NCBI GenBank assembly: GCA_902490005.1
Contig: CABUCM010000033.1
Coordinates: forward strand, 1-31,139
DNA from: an uncultured Ruminiclostridium sp.
GTDB taxonomy: Bacteria > Bacillota > Clostridia > Oscillospirales > Acutalibacteraceae
DNA: 31,139 bases
Direction: 5' to 3'
Shown: positions 1 to 8,532 of the stretch, piece after piece
Layout of the letters: every line of letters starts with the position of its first letter
Numbering within the stretch: the stretch's first letter is position 1
Made by a program: the position numbers and the translations under genes
The notes under the pieces: generated by a model
What the model was told of the DNA's origin: nothing
Seen by the model: the letters and a program-made list of their open reading frames with translations, nothing else
Databases searched by the model: none

Positions 1-2
1 TA

Positions 3-620
3 CCATATACCTTGCAAAATACGCTGGAATACCAGGGAAAGTATTATGTGTGCGGAACTGGCAGACAGCCGATCTTGAGAAACAAAATGGAAAACGACAA
101 TTATTACCTTTTGACCTTATCAGCTATCGCAAAAGAAATCCAGCAGCGCGGAGAAAAAAGAGAATGTACCGTGAGCCTTGGCGCGGGCCTGTCTTTGGCC
201 GGATTCGGTCGGGAAAAGAAAGCGTTCCGGGAATACCTGTTCCGTTCTTCCCAGTCGGTAAACTTCAAGTTTGAAGGAATCTCCTATCAGGCAGCTATTC
301 AGGACGTCAGACTTTTTCCACAGGGCTACTCCGCCATTACCGTTCACCCGGAATTCATACGGGGAGAACCCTCTGCGCTCCTTATGGACATCGGAGGCTG
401 GACCGTGGGCCTCATGGGGCTGGGCAATGGAATCCCCAACGCCTCCACCTGCCGGAGCCTGGAACTAGGCATGATCCGCTGCATCGATGAAGCAAAGGAA
501 CAGGTCCGCCGGGAAACAGGCTTGTCCGTTACCGACGCCCAGGTGGAACGCATACTAGCAGGACAAAGGTGGCTGTGGCGGTACATTAATCAGGTTGAGT
601 TTGAAAAGCGATTGATGTGA
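3..620 (+). CDS. ParM/StbA-like actin-family partition ATPase, 5' end outside window, 3' end disrupted
   Basis: ParM-type actin homologues polymerise with ATP to segregate plasmids and some integrative elements. The frame is open to the window edge, so the true start lies upstream; the TTG at 12 is only the first start-like codon. Family-like features are the segment LTLSAIAKEIQQRG, the nucleotide-fold segment SLGAGLSLAGFG, and the phosphate-binding MDIGGWTVG near codon 130. The protein matches the family up to about RILAGQ (codon ~185, near position 572). After that it reads RWLWRYINQVEFEKRLM and stops, which does not resemble the family. The expected C-terminal third, with its GGG nucleotide-binding loop, is absent here. 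The last ~24 family-like residues reappear at 29892-29966, directly before a parR-like gene. I infer one gene split by the intervening DNA. Family assignment is fairly sure; function of this piece is unlikely. Confidence 0.72.
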   Translation, partial: PYTLQNTLEYQGKYYVCGTGRQPILRNKMENDNYYLLTLSAIAKEIQQRGEKRECTVSLGAGLSLAGFGREKKAFREYLFRSSQSVNFKFEGISYQAAIQDVRLFPQGYSAITVHPEFIRGEPSALLMDIGGWTVGLMGLGNGIPNASTCRSLELGMIRCIDEAKEQVRRETGLSVTDAQVERILAGQRWLWRYINQVEFEKRLM

Positions 621-1064
621 GGATTTATCAATTCTATTTACCAGGCCGCTTTAAACAAAGAAATTTAGATATTCAAGAACATTCCGCGTGGAGTTGAAAA
701 GTAAATTCAAATTTTTGCATTTCTTTCGTAACTTTTGATTTCCTGTGTTTATCAAGTACTCGGATTAATCCTATTGAACACGTTTCCCCGGAACGATAGC
801 TGCTTTATTGTTTCATAATGTTAAAAAGCCAGATACAATTAGACTGATCGAAAAATAATGCTAATAATACACAAGCTGATATATAGTTGTTCTTCTAATG
901 TCTGATATAATAAAGAAAAAAGGCGAATTATACATAAATACTACAATATATTAACAATATTTATTGTAAATCGCAATAAATTTTCTGCGTAGAACATACA
1001 AGAAATTTAGCTCAAAAAAAGCAATAGTATAATAATCTGGATTCGAGTATGGGGTGTTTTTAAA
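621..1064. other. AT-rich intergenic region
   Basis: No supported gene. The first ~50 bases continue the frame of the preceding ORF beyond its TGA (GFINSIYQAALNKEI, stop near 671), so a short peptide remnant crosses that stop. The rest is very AT-rich. A TATAAT at 1028-1033 lies 32 bases before the transporter ATG and is a possible -10 element, but no good -35 is visible at the proper spacing. A second TATAAT-like run lies near 904-911. No insertion-sequence ends or terminal repeats were found here. Confidence 0.4.
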
Positions 1065-1955
1065 ATGAAACAAAAGTGCGAACCAAAAAAAATTGCCAGT
1101 GCAGCTTATTTCTTAGTAACGCTTTATTGGGGATTCACAGCGGTTCTAATGAGAGATGCATTGGTATATATGGATTCGCCCTCATATGTTTTTCTTCGAT
1201 TTGGATTTGCCGGAATTGTTATGCTGCCGTTTTTATGGAAACTGCGAAGGAAAATAAAAAAGCCTGCGGTTATAAAAGGCTGTGTCGTCGGCTGTGTAAT
1301 TGGGATTTCTATGCAGTTCACAGTCTATTCTCTTGAATTTACTAAGGTCTCTAATTCGGTGTTTTTTGCAAATCTTTCAGTGATCATTGTTCCCTTGATA
1401 CAGGCTCTTTTACATAAAAGAAGTCCCGGAAGATACTGGTTTATTAGCGTGGCACCTATTATACTCGGATTGTATTTTTTAGGAGGAGGAACGTCTTTCC
1501 AGTTGAATTTTGGCGATGCGCTTTGCTTGGTTTCATCTTTGTTGGTATCGGTTCAAATACTGATTATTAACCGATTTGTTACAGATGATGATCCAATGGT
1601 GATCAGTATTTTTCAAGTTCTGACCGCGTCGGCAATTGGTTTTGCGGGCTGGGGATTCAGCGGTTTTTCTGGTTTTACTCTAAATGCACATAGTTTGACG
1701 ATTTTATTTCTTACAGGAGTATTGGGGACGGCGGCTGCCTATACTTGTCAGATTCATGCCCAGAAATACGCCGGCCCTACGGATATTTCGATGATTGGTT
1801 CCTTATACCCTTTATTTGGCGCGGTGGGAGCCGTGCTGTTTCCTGATATTAATGGAGTACGGGAGCCAATCACAATATCTCTAGTATTGGGAACCGTATT
1901 TGTTGTTACTGGCCTGTTGTTTTACGCCTGGAAAGGCGAAGCTAAGAAACAATAA
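1065..1955 (+). CDS. EamA-family (DMT superfamily) transporter
   Basis: A 296-residue, very hydrophobic protein with about ten membrane segments arranged as two EamA repeats, the usual size for this family of metabolite exporters. N-terminal features such as TLYWGFTAVLMRDAL, the loop YVFLRFGFAGIVMLPFLWKL, and a second half with YTCQIHAQKYAGPTDISMIG and SLYPLFGAVGAVLF fit drug/metabolite transporters, in which GT/P-rich helix ends and a Q-x-x-A-Q-K motif are common. It acts in the cytoplasmic membrane. The substrate cannot be predicted. It is followed by a hairpin with a T-run (1969-1992), so it is probably its own transcription unit although the next gene starts only ~75 bases on. Start ATG 1065 follows GGGGTG weakly; no better start is seen. 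Confidence 0.8.
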   Translation: MKQKCEPKKIASAAYFLVTLYWGFTAVLMRDALVYMDSPSYVFLRFGFAGIVMLPFLWKLRRKIKKPAVIKGCVVGCVIGISMQFTVYSLEFTKVSNSVFFANLSVIIVPLIQALLHKRSPGRYWFISVAPIILGLYFLGGGTSFQLNFGDALCLVSSLLVSVQILIINRFVTDDDPMVISIFQVLTASAIGFAGWGFSGFSGFTLNAHSLTILFLTGVLGTAAAYTCQIHAQKYAGPTDISMIGSLYPLFGAVGAVLFPDINGVREPITISLVLGTVFVVTGLLFYAWKGEAKKQ

Positions 1956-1968
1956 CTCTGGGTGATAA

Positions 1969-1992
1969 ATGTGGTCCGCGGCCATGTTTTTT
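1969..1992 (+). terminator. Rho-independent terminator after the EamA transporter
   Basis: The arms ATGTGGTC (1969-1976) and GGCCATGT (1980-1987) pair over eight base pairs, three of them G-U, around a CGC loop. Six T follow at 1987-1992. Only ~37 bases remain before the GH2 start, so a separate downstream promoter there would have to overlap this hairpin, or the hairpin may be a read-through attenuator. Confidence 0.6.
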
Positions 1993-2029
1993 AACCATAA
2001 AAATTACCAAAAGAAAGGACTTGTGTACT

Positions 2030-4285
2030 GTGCCCTGCCGTGAATTGCTAAACTTTAATACTAAATGGCTGTATATCCCTGAGGATTGTGCGAATTACTC
2101 ACAAATTTCTATTGATGAATCCTCTTTCGAGAAAGTATCGGTGCCTCATACAAATAAGCTGCATCCCCACAACTATTTTTGCGAACATGATTATCAGTTC
2201 GTATCTTGGTACCGCCGGCATTTTACCGCAAAAGAAGAATGGAAAGACCGTCGGGTAGCGGTTGAATTTGAAGGCGCTATGATCGTAGCCGAGGTATTCC
2301 TTAACGGAGAAAAGCTCTTTGAGCATAAAGGCGGATATACCCCCTTTACGGTAGACCTAACAGATAAATTGATTTGGGGAAAAGACAATATTCTGGCAGT
2401 GCGATTGGATAGCTGCTGTCATCCGGATGTGCCTCCGGAAGGCGAGATCGTTGACTATATGCTGTTTGGCGGGATTTACAGAAATGTAAATTTGATCGTT
2501 TCTGACCGTTTGTATCTGGAACATGTCTTTATTTCTTCTCATGATGTAACAGAAGAAAAAGCCGTGGTAAAGGCAATAGCATCGGTCAATAACAAGATGG
2601 GCAGCGAACAAGATTTTGTGGTAACCCATCGGCTGCTGGATCAAGATGGCAAAGTGATCCGAGAAATATCCAGCCGTGAGGAACAAATTGCGGCAGGAGA
2701 GACCAAACAGGTTCCGTGTGAGTTCGAAGTGGATCATCCTCATTTGTGGAATTTAAATGATCCTTTTCTCTACACGGTAAAGACAGAAATTAGTGGACAA
2801 GATAACGTTGAGTCTAGAATAGGAATTCGCAGCATCCGGTTTAATGAAAACAGCCTGTTCGAACTGAATGGAAAGGTTGTTAAACTGACCGGCCATAACC
2901 GTCATCAAAATTTCCCCTATTTGGGCGGCGCTATGTGCGACAGATACCAGCGTGAGGATGCGGATATTCTAAAATATCAACTGGGCTGCAATTTTATGAG
3001 AACCTCTCATTATCCCCAGGCCAAAAGCTTTTTAGACCGCTGCGACGAGATTGGGCTGCTTGTGTTTGAAGAATTGCCCGGCTGGCAGTTTATTGGCGAT
3101 GAATCTTGGAAACAACTATGTTATCAGAATATTACCGATATGATTTACCGGGATTATAATCATCCCAGCATTATCATGTGGGGCGTGCGCATCAACGAAT
3201 CTTTGGATGATGATGATTTCTATACGAAAACCAACGCCCTGGCTCACGAGCTTGATCCCACACGGCCTACTACGGGTGTGCGCTATCTGCGCGAAAGCTC
3301 TTTCCTGGAAGATGTATATGGCTTTAATGATTATCATTTGGCGCCTAAGGGAGAATTACGCAGGCCTAACTATCATCCTTATTTTGTCAGCGAGTATCTA
3401 GGTGTTATGTTCCCGACAAAAAGCTATGATAATATCGGCCGGCAGATTGAGTTTGCCCGCCGTCATGCCTCCTCGTTAAACGCGTTCTATCGATCCAGCG
3501 ATATGGCTGGGGCGACTGGCTGGAGCGCCTTTGACTATAACACACATATCTCCTTCGGACATGGAGACAGGGTGTGTTATCATGGCCTAACAGATATCTT
3601 TAGAATTCCAAAATTAGCGGCCTATGTGCATCAAAGCCAAGTAGACGCAGAAGAAAGTGAACCCATGGTGTTCATTGCAAAATATTTAGTACCGGCCTAT
3701 TTCGAAGATCACGAGGAATTGGATCAGGGATACCGCGGGCGGACTTATGTGTTCAGCAACTGTGAGGAAGTGGAACTGTTTTTCGAGGGAGAGTCTATGG
3801 GACGCTTAAAGCCGGATGATGAAGCGTTTCCTTATCTGCCTCATCCGCCTTTTGTTTTTGAAGTTCCATATACGTTCCAGGGGATGAGAGAAACCACCCA
3901 TATGGAGGCGGTAGGATATATTGATGGAAAAGAGGCCGCCCGGTTTGAGCGGAAGATCAGCGTAAGGGCGCGCGCTGTTAAGCTGGAAGCGGATTACAGC
4001 ACCGTTGAGGCTAATGGCTATGACTTGACCAGAGTGGTAGTGTCTGTTGTTGACGAGCACGGACAATATCTGCCGTTCTGCCAGCTGCCCGTCACCTTTA
4101 CCCTGGAAGGTCCAGGCGAACTGATTGGAGAAAATCCGTTGGGTATGGAAGGCGGCCGTGCCGCGGTTTATGTGCGGAGCACAATGGAAACCGGCGTAGT
4201 TAAACTAACTGGTAAATGCAGAGATCTTGATTCCTGCGAGATTCAAATCAACTTCGTGAAACCTAATGGCAGTTTTGTTTCCTGA
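2030..4285 (+). CDS. Glycoside hydrolase family 2 protein (beta-galactosidase/beta-glucuronidase-like)
   Basis: GH2 enzymes are retaining exo-glycosidases that release beta-linked galactose, glucuronate, mannose or related sugars. The protein has the GH2 order: jelly-roll sugar-binding domain (residues ~30-160), Ig-like domain (~165-265), a TIM-barrel, and C-terminal Ig-like domains with a GH2 domain-5-like end. The probable acid/base Glu is in NHPSIIMWGVRINES (residue ~390) and the nucleophile in FVSEYLG (~455). There is no signal peptide, so it acts on imported oligosaccharides in the cytoplasm. I prefer the GTG at 2030: AAAGGA at 2014-2019 is ten bases upstream, whereas the TTG at 2021 almost touches it. 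It lies 54 bases before a sugar-binding lipoprotein and two permeases, indicating one uptake-and-cleavage operon. Family is sure; sugar specificity is not. Confidence 0.9.
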   Translation: MPCRELLNFNTKWLYIPEDCANYSQISIDESSFEKVSVPHTNKLHPHNYFCEHDYQFVSWYRRHFTAKEEWKDRRVAVEFEGAMIVAEVFLNGEKLFEHKGGYTPFTVDLTDKLIWGKDNILAVRLDSCCHPDVPPEGEIVDYMLFGGIYRNVNLIVSDRLYLEHVFISSHDVTEEKAVVKAIASVNNKMGSEQDFVVTHRLLDQDGKVIREISSREEQIAAGETKQVPCEFEVDHPHLWNLNDPFLYTVKTEISGQDNVESRIGIRSIRFNENSLFELNGKVVKLTGHNRHQNFPYLGGAMCDRYQREDADILKYQLGCNFMRTSHYPQAKSFLDRCDEIGLLVFEELPGWQFIGDESWKQLCYQNITDMIYRDYNHPSIIMWGVRINESLDDDDFYTKTNALAHELDPTRPTTGVRYLRESSFLEDVYGFNDYHLAPKGELRRPNYHPYFVSEYLGVMFPTKSYDNIGRQIEFARRHASSLNAFYRSSDMAGATGWSAFDYNTHISFGHGDRVCYHGLTDIFRIPKLAAYVHQSQVDAEESEPMVFIAKYLVPAYFEDHEELDQGYRGRTYVFSNCEEVELFFEGESMGRLKPDDEAFPYLPHPPFVFEVPYTFQGMRETTHMEAVGYIDGKEAARFERKISVRARAVKLEADYSTVEANGYDLTRVVVSVVDEHGQYLPFCQLPVTFTLEGPGELIGENPLGMEGGRAAVYVRSTMETGVVKLTGKCRDLDSCEIQINFVKPNGSFVS

Positions 4286-4339
4286 GTGGTTTTGGAAACA
4301 TTCACAAAAATAAGTTAGTATGAAAGAGAGGAAATGAAA

Positions 4340-5695
4340 ATGAAAAAAGTGTTCGCGAGCCTTTTAGCAGCGGTTATGGCGGCGTCAGTGTTCAGCGGCT
4401 GCCAGCCGAGCACGCCCGGAGGAGCCTCCTCAGAGGCCCCCTCCAATGCAGAAAGCGCAAGCAGTACCGAGTCCTCTGCAGAACCTGCTGGCGATGGCCA
4501 AACTCTTACGATTTGGTGCTGGGATGCGGCGCTGAATGTAGCCGCAATTAAACTGGCATCTGAAAATTATCAGAAGGATAATCCGGATGTTAATTTCAAC
4601 ATTATGGAAATTGCTTCTTCCGACGTGCGCACAAAGCTGACTACCGCTTTAGCCAGCGGGGCGATGGACTCTCTTCCCAATATCACGTTGATGGAGGATT
4701 ATGCCGCTTATACCTATTTGTCCAAATATCACACTGTGTTTGCGGATCTGACCGATATTATTCCCTACGACGATTTTGCGCCGTACAAGGTAGCGGCCTG
4801 TTCTTATGACGGCAAGACTTACGGCGTTCCTTTTGATTCCGGCGTCGCGGCGTTTTTCTATCGCTCCGATGTGTTTGAAGAGTGCGGGATTAAAGAAGAA
4901 GATTTGCAGGATTTAACCCTGGATCAGCTTTTGGAATACGGCAAGCAGATTAAAGAGCAGACTGGAAAAAATCTGATTTCTTTTGATATCACTTGGGTCG
5001 GCGATATTATCCAGCCTTATATGCAGGGCTCCGGACGTTATCTGATCGATGAGAACGGCGAGCCTGATATCATTGATAATCCGGCGTTGAAAGAGGTTTT
5101 AGAATTTTTAAAAGCTACTATAGATAACGATATTGCGTCTGTTGTAGATGTTTGGGGCGATATGCCCGCGCGTTTGAACGACGGCTCTACCGTGGCTGCG
5201 ATCAATGCCGCTTGGTATCTGTCCAGCTTAAAGGCGGCTGAAGACCAGAAGGGCCTTTGGAGTATGGCGCCCGCGCCTCGCATCACTAGTGTGGAGGGAG
5301 CTGTCCACGCATCTAATAACGGGGGAAGCAGCTGGTATGTATTTGACAACATGGATGGAACGGAAGAATCTATTAACTTCTTAAAAGCAAGCCTGGTAGA
5401 TAACAGTGACGAATTCTATTCCAGCATTCTTGTGAATCAGGGAGTTATCGGCACTTATCTGCCCGCCCAGCAGATTGACGCTTATGACGAGGGCGACGAA
5501 TATTTTGGCGGACAGAAGATTTACAGTGATTTCCGCGAATGGATTCCGGAGATTCCCGCTGTTAATTATGGCGAGTATACTGCCCAGACCAGAGATGTTA
5601 TTTCCGCTGTTGCGCCTGAATATCTGAACGGCAGCCTGTCTATTGAGGATGCTTTAGCGCAAATAGACAGTCAGATTCGCTCGCAGATGCAGTAA
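4340..5695 (+). CDS. ABC transporter sugar-binding lipoprotein (family 1 extracellular solute-binding protein)
   Basis: Captures a sugar or oligosaccharide outside the membrane and delivers it to the two permeases downstream. It has a basic N-terminus, a hydrophobic segment and a lipobox-like FSGC with the acylated Cys at residue 21. A Ser/Glu/Ala-rich linker follows, then a maltose-binding-protein-like fold from about residue 55 (QTLTIWCWDAALNVAAIKLA), with a typical hinge stretch YGVPFDSGVAAFFYRSDVFE. At 451 residues it is of normal length. ATG 4340 is favoured over ATG 4334 because GAGAGG at 4326-4331 is eight bases from it and only two from the other. A long hairpin separates it from the permease genes and may raise its expression relative to theirs. 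Confidence 0.9.
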   Translation: MKKVFASLLAAVMAASVFSGCQPSTPGGASSEAPSNAESASSTESSAEPAGDGQTLTIWCWDAALNVAAIKLASENYQKDNPDVNFNIMEIASSDVRTKLTTALASGAMDSLPNITLMEDYAAYTYLSKYHTVFADLTDIIPYDDFAPYKVAACSYDGKTYGVPFDSGVAAFFYRSDVFEECGIKEEDLQDLTLDQLLEYGKQIKEQTGKNLISFDITWVGDIIQPYMQGSGRYLIDENGEPDIIDNPALKEVLEFLKATIDNDIASVVDVWGDMPARLNDGSTVAAINAAWYLSSLKAAEDQKGLWSMAPAPRITSVEGAVHASNNGGSSWYVFDNMDGTEESINFLKASLVDNSDEFYSSILVNQGVIGTYLPAQQIDAYDEGDEYFGGQKIYSDFREWIPEIPAVNYGEYTAQTRDVISAVAPEYLNGSLSIEDALAQIDSQIRSQMQ

Positions 5696-5760
5696 TCACA
5701 ATTATTTGCTCACGGAATATGCTAAGGCGTTTCGTTTGAGCCCCGATTCATCGAGATCAG

Positions 5761-5797
5761 GGCTGTGCTTCAGAATTTAAAATTCTGAAGCACAGCC
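5761..5797 (+). repeat. Perfect 17-bp inverted repeat between binding-protein and permease genes
   Basis: The arms at 5761-5777 (GGCTGTGCTTCAGAATT) and 5781-5797 are exact complements around a TAA loop. No T-run follows, so it is unlikely to be a simple terminator. Hairpins in this position of binding-protein operons are known, for example between malE and malF, to protect the upstream mRNA and lower downstream gene expression. An upstream AGCCC near 5739 could compete for pairing with GGGCT at the base of the hairpin. Confidence 0.75.
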
Positions 5798-5815
5798 TAC
5801 ACAAGGGGAAAGACT

Positions 5816-6709
5816 ATGAAAAATAAAAATGGAAAGAGTCCTTCAAAACAATACGCTGTTGCGGGCTGGGTGTTTATCGTTCCGTTTATCATCATGTTCG
5901 CAATATTTATGATTTATCCTATTTTTGATTCCTTTTATATGACATTTTTTAAGATCGATGGATTTGAGACTTCTTTTGTAGGGTTAAACAATTATAAAAG
6001 ACTGTTTACGGATTCACTGGTATGGAAAAGTTTAGGGAATACTTTCTTATATACCATTGTGCAGGTACCTGTCATGCTTCTTTTGGCTATGATTCTGTCC
6101 ACACTGGTTAATTCCCATTGGCTTAAACTCAGGGGAGGTTTCCGTACAGCGTTGTTTTTGCCTTGCGTTATTTCCTTGGTCTCTTATTCGCTGATTTTTA
6201 GAATGATGTTTTCCAATGATGGAATTATTAATCAGGCGTTGATTTCTTTGGGACTTACCAGTGAGCCGATCGGATGGCTTCAGACTGCCGGGCCGGCCAG
6301 AGTTCTTATTATCATTGCTTTAATTTGGCGATGGACTGGTTATAATATGATGTTTTTCTTGTCTTACTTACAGAATATTGATCAGGCAACTATGGAAGCT
6401 GCTGAAGTAGACGGCGCTAATGCGTTTCAAAAATTCATCCGTATTACATTTCCGCAAATGAAGCCTATCTTTTTATTCTGTGCCATAATGACAACAATCG
6501 GAACATTGCAGGTGTTTGATGAGACCTTTAATATTACAAAGGGGAATCCAAATTACTCTACAATTTCGATCTCGCATTATATTTACAACAAATCCTTCGT
6601 CAGTACTCCTGATTTTTCCTACTCCGCTACAATCTCCTACTTGGTAGTAATAATTCTGGTAATTCTTTCTATCATAGAATTCCGGGTTATGAAGGAGGAT
6701 AACACATGA
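5816..6709 (+). CDS. Sugar ABC transporter permease (MalF/UgpA type)
   Basis: One of two inner-membrane subunits that form the sugar channel. The 297-residue protein has about six membrane segments, beginning with AGWVFIVPFIIMFAIFMIYP. The cytoplasmic EAA loop that docks the ATPase is clear at residues 194-213 (EAAEVDGANAFQKFIRITFP). The ATG follows AGGGGAAAG by about seven bases. Its end overlaps the next permease by four bases (ATGA at 6706-6709), so the two are translationally coupled. No ATPase gene follows; such systems usually share an MsmK/UgpC-like ATPase encoded elsewhere. Confidence 0.92.
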   Translation: MKNKNGKSPSKQYAVAGWVFIVPFIIMFAIFMIYPIFDSFYMTFFKIDGFETSFVGLNNYKRLFTDSLVWKSLGNTFLYTIVQVPVMLLLAMILSTLVNSHWLKLRGGFRTALFLPCVISLVSYSLIFRMMFSNDGIINQALISLGLTSEPIGWLQTAGPARVLIIIALIWRWTGYNMMFFLSYLQNIDQATMEAAEVDGANAFQKFIRITFPQMKPIFLFCAIMTTIGTLQVFDETFNITKGNPNYSTISISHYIYNKSFVSTPDFSYSATISYLVVIILVILSIIEFRVMKEDNT

Positions 6710-7548
6710 ACGCGAAAAAGACTGATATGAAAAAGGTTATCCGGAATAAATCGGGAAGATTGGTGTGTTACCTGTTTCTGATTGCCGCAGTATTTACCAG
6801 CTTGTTTCCTTTTTATTGGATGATTGTGTGTTCTACCAATTCAAACCCGGATATTTTGCAAAAAAGACTGACATTTGGCACGTACTTCGTGGAGAATTTC
6901 AAAAATCTTGTGAATAACGTTACCATTGCCCAAGGTTTTTGGAATTCTCTGATTACTTCGTTTTGTGGCTGTTTATTAATGCTCATCGTATGCTCTATGG
7001 CCGGATACGGCTTTGCCAAATATAAATCACCGGGAAAAGAGCGGGTTTATAAGATTTTAATGGTGTCCATGATGATCCCGTTTTCTTCTATTATGATCCC
7101 ACTGTTTCGCATGATGTCGTCAATGAAATTGATCAACTCCTTAGTAGCGCTGGTGATTCCCAGCATAGCGTCGGTATTTCTGACGTTTTTCTTCCGCCAG
7201 AATTTTTCGGGATTCCCTTATGAAACGCTGGAGGCGGCTCGAATCGACGGAGCCAATGAGTATAGGATATTTTTCAATATTGTTGTGCCGTCCATGAAGT
7301 CTACCTATGCCGCAGGCGCGATTTGGGCGTTTATGCGTATCTGGAACGACTTTTTATGGCCTTTGCTGGTAATCCAGACGCCTCCAAAGCAGACGCTGCC
7401 TTTGATTATTTCAGGAATGAACGCCGCTTATTATATTGACTATGGGCCGATTATGGTTGCTATTCTAATCGCTACGCTGCCCTTAATCGTAATCTTTTTA
7501 ACCTTGCAGGAGCAATTCGTTTCTGGTATTGTTGGCGCCAGTAAATAA
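6706..7548 (+). CDS. Carbohydrate ABC transporter permease (MalG/UgpE type)
   Basis: Second membrane subunit of the sugar importer. It is 280 residues with about six membrane segments and an EAA loop at residues 176-195 (EAARIDGANEYRIFFNIVVP). The short N-terminus and the ending with a hydrophobic helix plus QEQFVSGIVGASK match the MalG group, whose C-terminal tail (-FVxGlvaGAvKG type) contacts the ATPase. It overlaps the preceding permease by four bases and is the last gene of the operon, followed at once by a strong terminator hairpin. Confidence 0.92.
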   Translation: MNAKKTDMKKVIRNKSGRLVCYLFLIAAVFTSLFPFYWMIVCSTNSNPDILQKRLTFGTYFVENFKNLVNNVTIAQGFWNSLITSFCGCLLMLIVCSMAGYGFAKYKSPGKERVYKILMVSMMIPFSSIMIPLFRMMSSMKLINSLVALVIPSIASVFLTFFFRQNFSGFPYETLEAARIDGANEYRIFFNIVVPSMKSTYAAGAIWAFMRIWNDFLWPLLVIQTPPKQTLPLIISGMNAAYYIDYGPIMVAILIATLPLIVIFLTLQEQFVSGIVGASK

Positions 7549-7593
7549 AAAGAGAGAAAAGACGGAAACAAGCTGACCGTCTTTTCTCTCTTT
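7549..7593. terminator. Bidirectional terminator between convergent genes
   Basis: Perfect 17-bp stem: 7549-7565 pairs with 7577-7593 around an 11-base loop. One arm begins AAAGAGAGAAAAGACGG, so the 3' arm is T-rich on the plus strand and, in reverse, the other arm serves the minus strand. It starts one base after the permease stop and lies ~55 bases beyond the end of the convergent AraC gene, so it can serve both. Confidence 0.75.
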
Positions 7594-7647
7594 GCGATAA
7601 AATGGCTGTGGTCCATAGAATAGCGGCATTGGCTTTCGGTTTTCTGC

Positions 7648-8532
7648 CTACCGGTCAGGAAGAAAATATATTTGTAAGTTGCGTCCCTTTTCTATTTCTT
7701 CCCAGTGCTCCCGGTAATAGCGGGGGGTAACATGCATAAACTCCTTAAATAACCGAGTAAAATAATTTTGGTCGTTAAGCCCTACTTCCAAAGAAATTTC
7801 AGAAATGTTTTTTGTGCTATTACGGAGCAGATAACACGCGAAAGAAATCCGTTTTTTTTGAATGCTTTTAAATAAAGACATTTGCGTTCTTTCTTTGTAA
7901 ATTGTACTCAAATAAGTCGGGGAAAGATTTACCTGCTGCGCTATTTTTTCCAGGGTTAAATGTTCCGCTAAGTGCTGGTTTAGATAATCGTCGGTCCTTT
8001 TTACTATGGAGTTATCATTTAATAAAATGTGGATATGATTAATAATGTAATATTCGCACAACTGAAAAATAACGGAAAAATCCATAAGGCTTGGTTCGGG
8101 AAGAATACAAAGCTGCTCAAAAGCCTGCTTCATTTTTCGATAATCCATTTTGTGCTCATTGCACGTGGACTCTAGGGCTTGATAACCTGCATCTAAAGGC
8201 GCTTCCGTTAAAAATTGTCCTACAAAAAACACGCCTAAGCTCTGATCGTTTTTTACAACCGGAAAGACAAATTCGGTAATGCCCATGTGACATTTATAGC
8301 AAAGGGGCCTGAGGGAGGACATTGCTATTTCCATTCCCCGATGGTCACAGACGCTGCATTTAGCGCTTAACTTCCGGTTAGAATGAACCAAAGTACAAAA
8401 AGGCGTATTAAAAGAAACGCTGTCTACGATCCATTCATAAGAGGAAGTACAAAATTTAAAGGAGAGATTTGGGTATAAATGTGAGATGGAATCCAAAATC
8501 TCTTGTATGGTAAGCATGGGTTCATTGCTCAA
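7648..8532 (-). CDS. AraC-family regulator with N-terminal PocR sensory domain
   Basis: A 294-residue transcription factor. Residues ~10-170 resemble the PocR ligand-sensing domain, including CHMGITEFVFPVV and FVGQFL. Residues ~190-285 form the two helix-turn-helix AraC DNA-binding domain (HLTLEKIAQQVNLSPTYLS, then NISEISLEVGLNDQNYFTRL and a typical end TPRYYREH). Two CxxC pairs (C59/C62 and C78/C81, the latter followed by His82) could bind a metal or cluster; this is inference. The TTG start at 8532 has AAGGAGAGG eight bases upstream; ATG at 8517 is the alternative. It is divergent from the Mo-cofactor block and convergent with the GH2 sugar operon, so it may regulate either. Confidence 0.88.
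   Translation of the reverse strand: MSNEPMLTIQEILDSISHLYPNLSFKFCTSSYEWIVDSVSFNTPFCTLVHSNRKLSAKCSVCDHRGMEIAMSSLRPLCYKCHMGITEFVFPVVKNDQSLGVFFVGQFLTEAPLDAGYQALESTCNEHKMDYRKMKQAFEQLCILPEPSLMDFSVIFQLCEYYIINHIHILLNDNSIVKRTDDYLNQHLAEHLTLEKIAQQVNLSPTYLSTIYKERTQMSLFKSIQKKRISFACYLLRNSTKNISEISLEVGLNDQNYFTRLFKEFMHVTPRYYREHWEEIEKGRNLQIYFLPDR

Noticed and set aside
2357..2743. 128-codon minus-strand open frame
   Set aside because: Lies wholly within the GH2 gene, which has clear catalytic motifs in the other strand; no ribosome binding site or recognisable domain.
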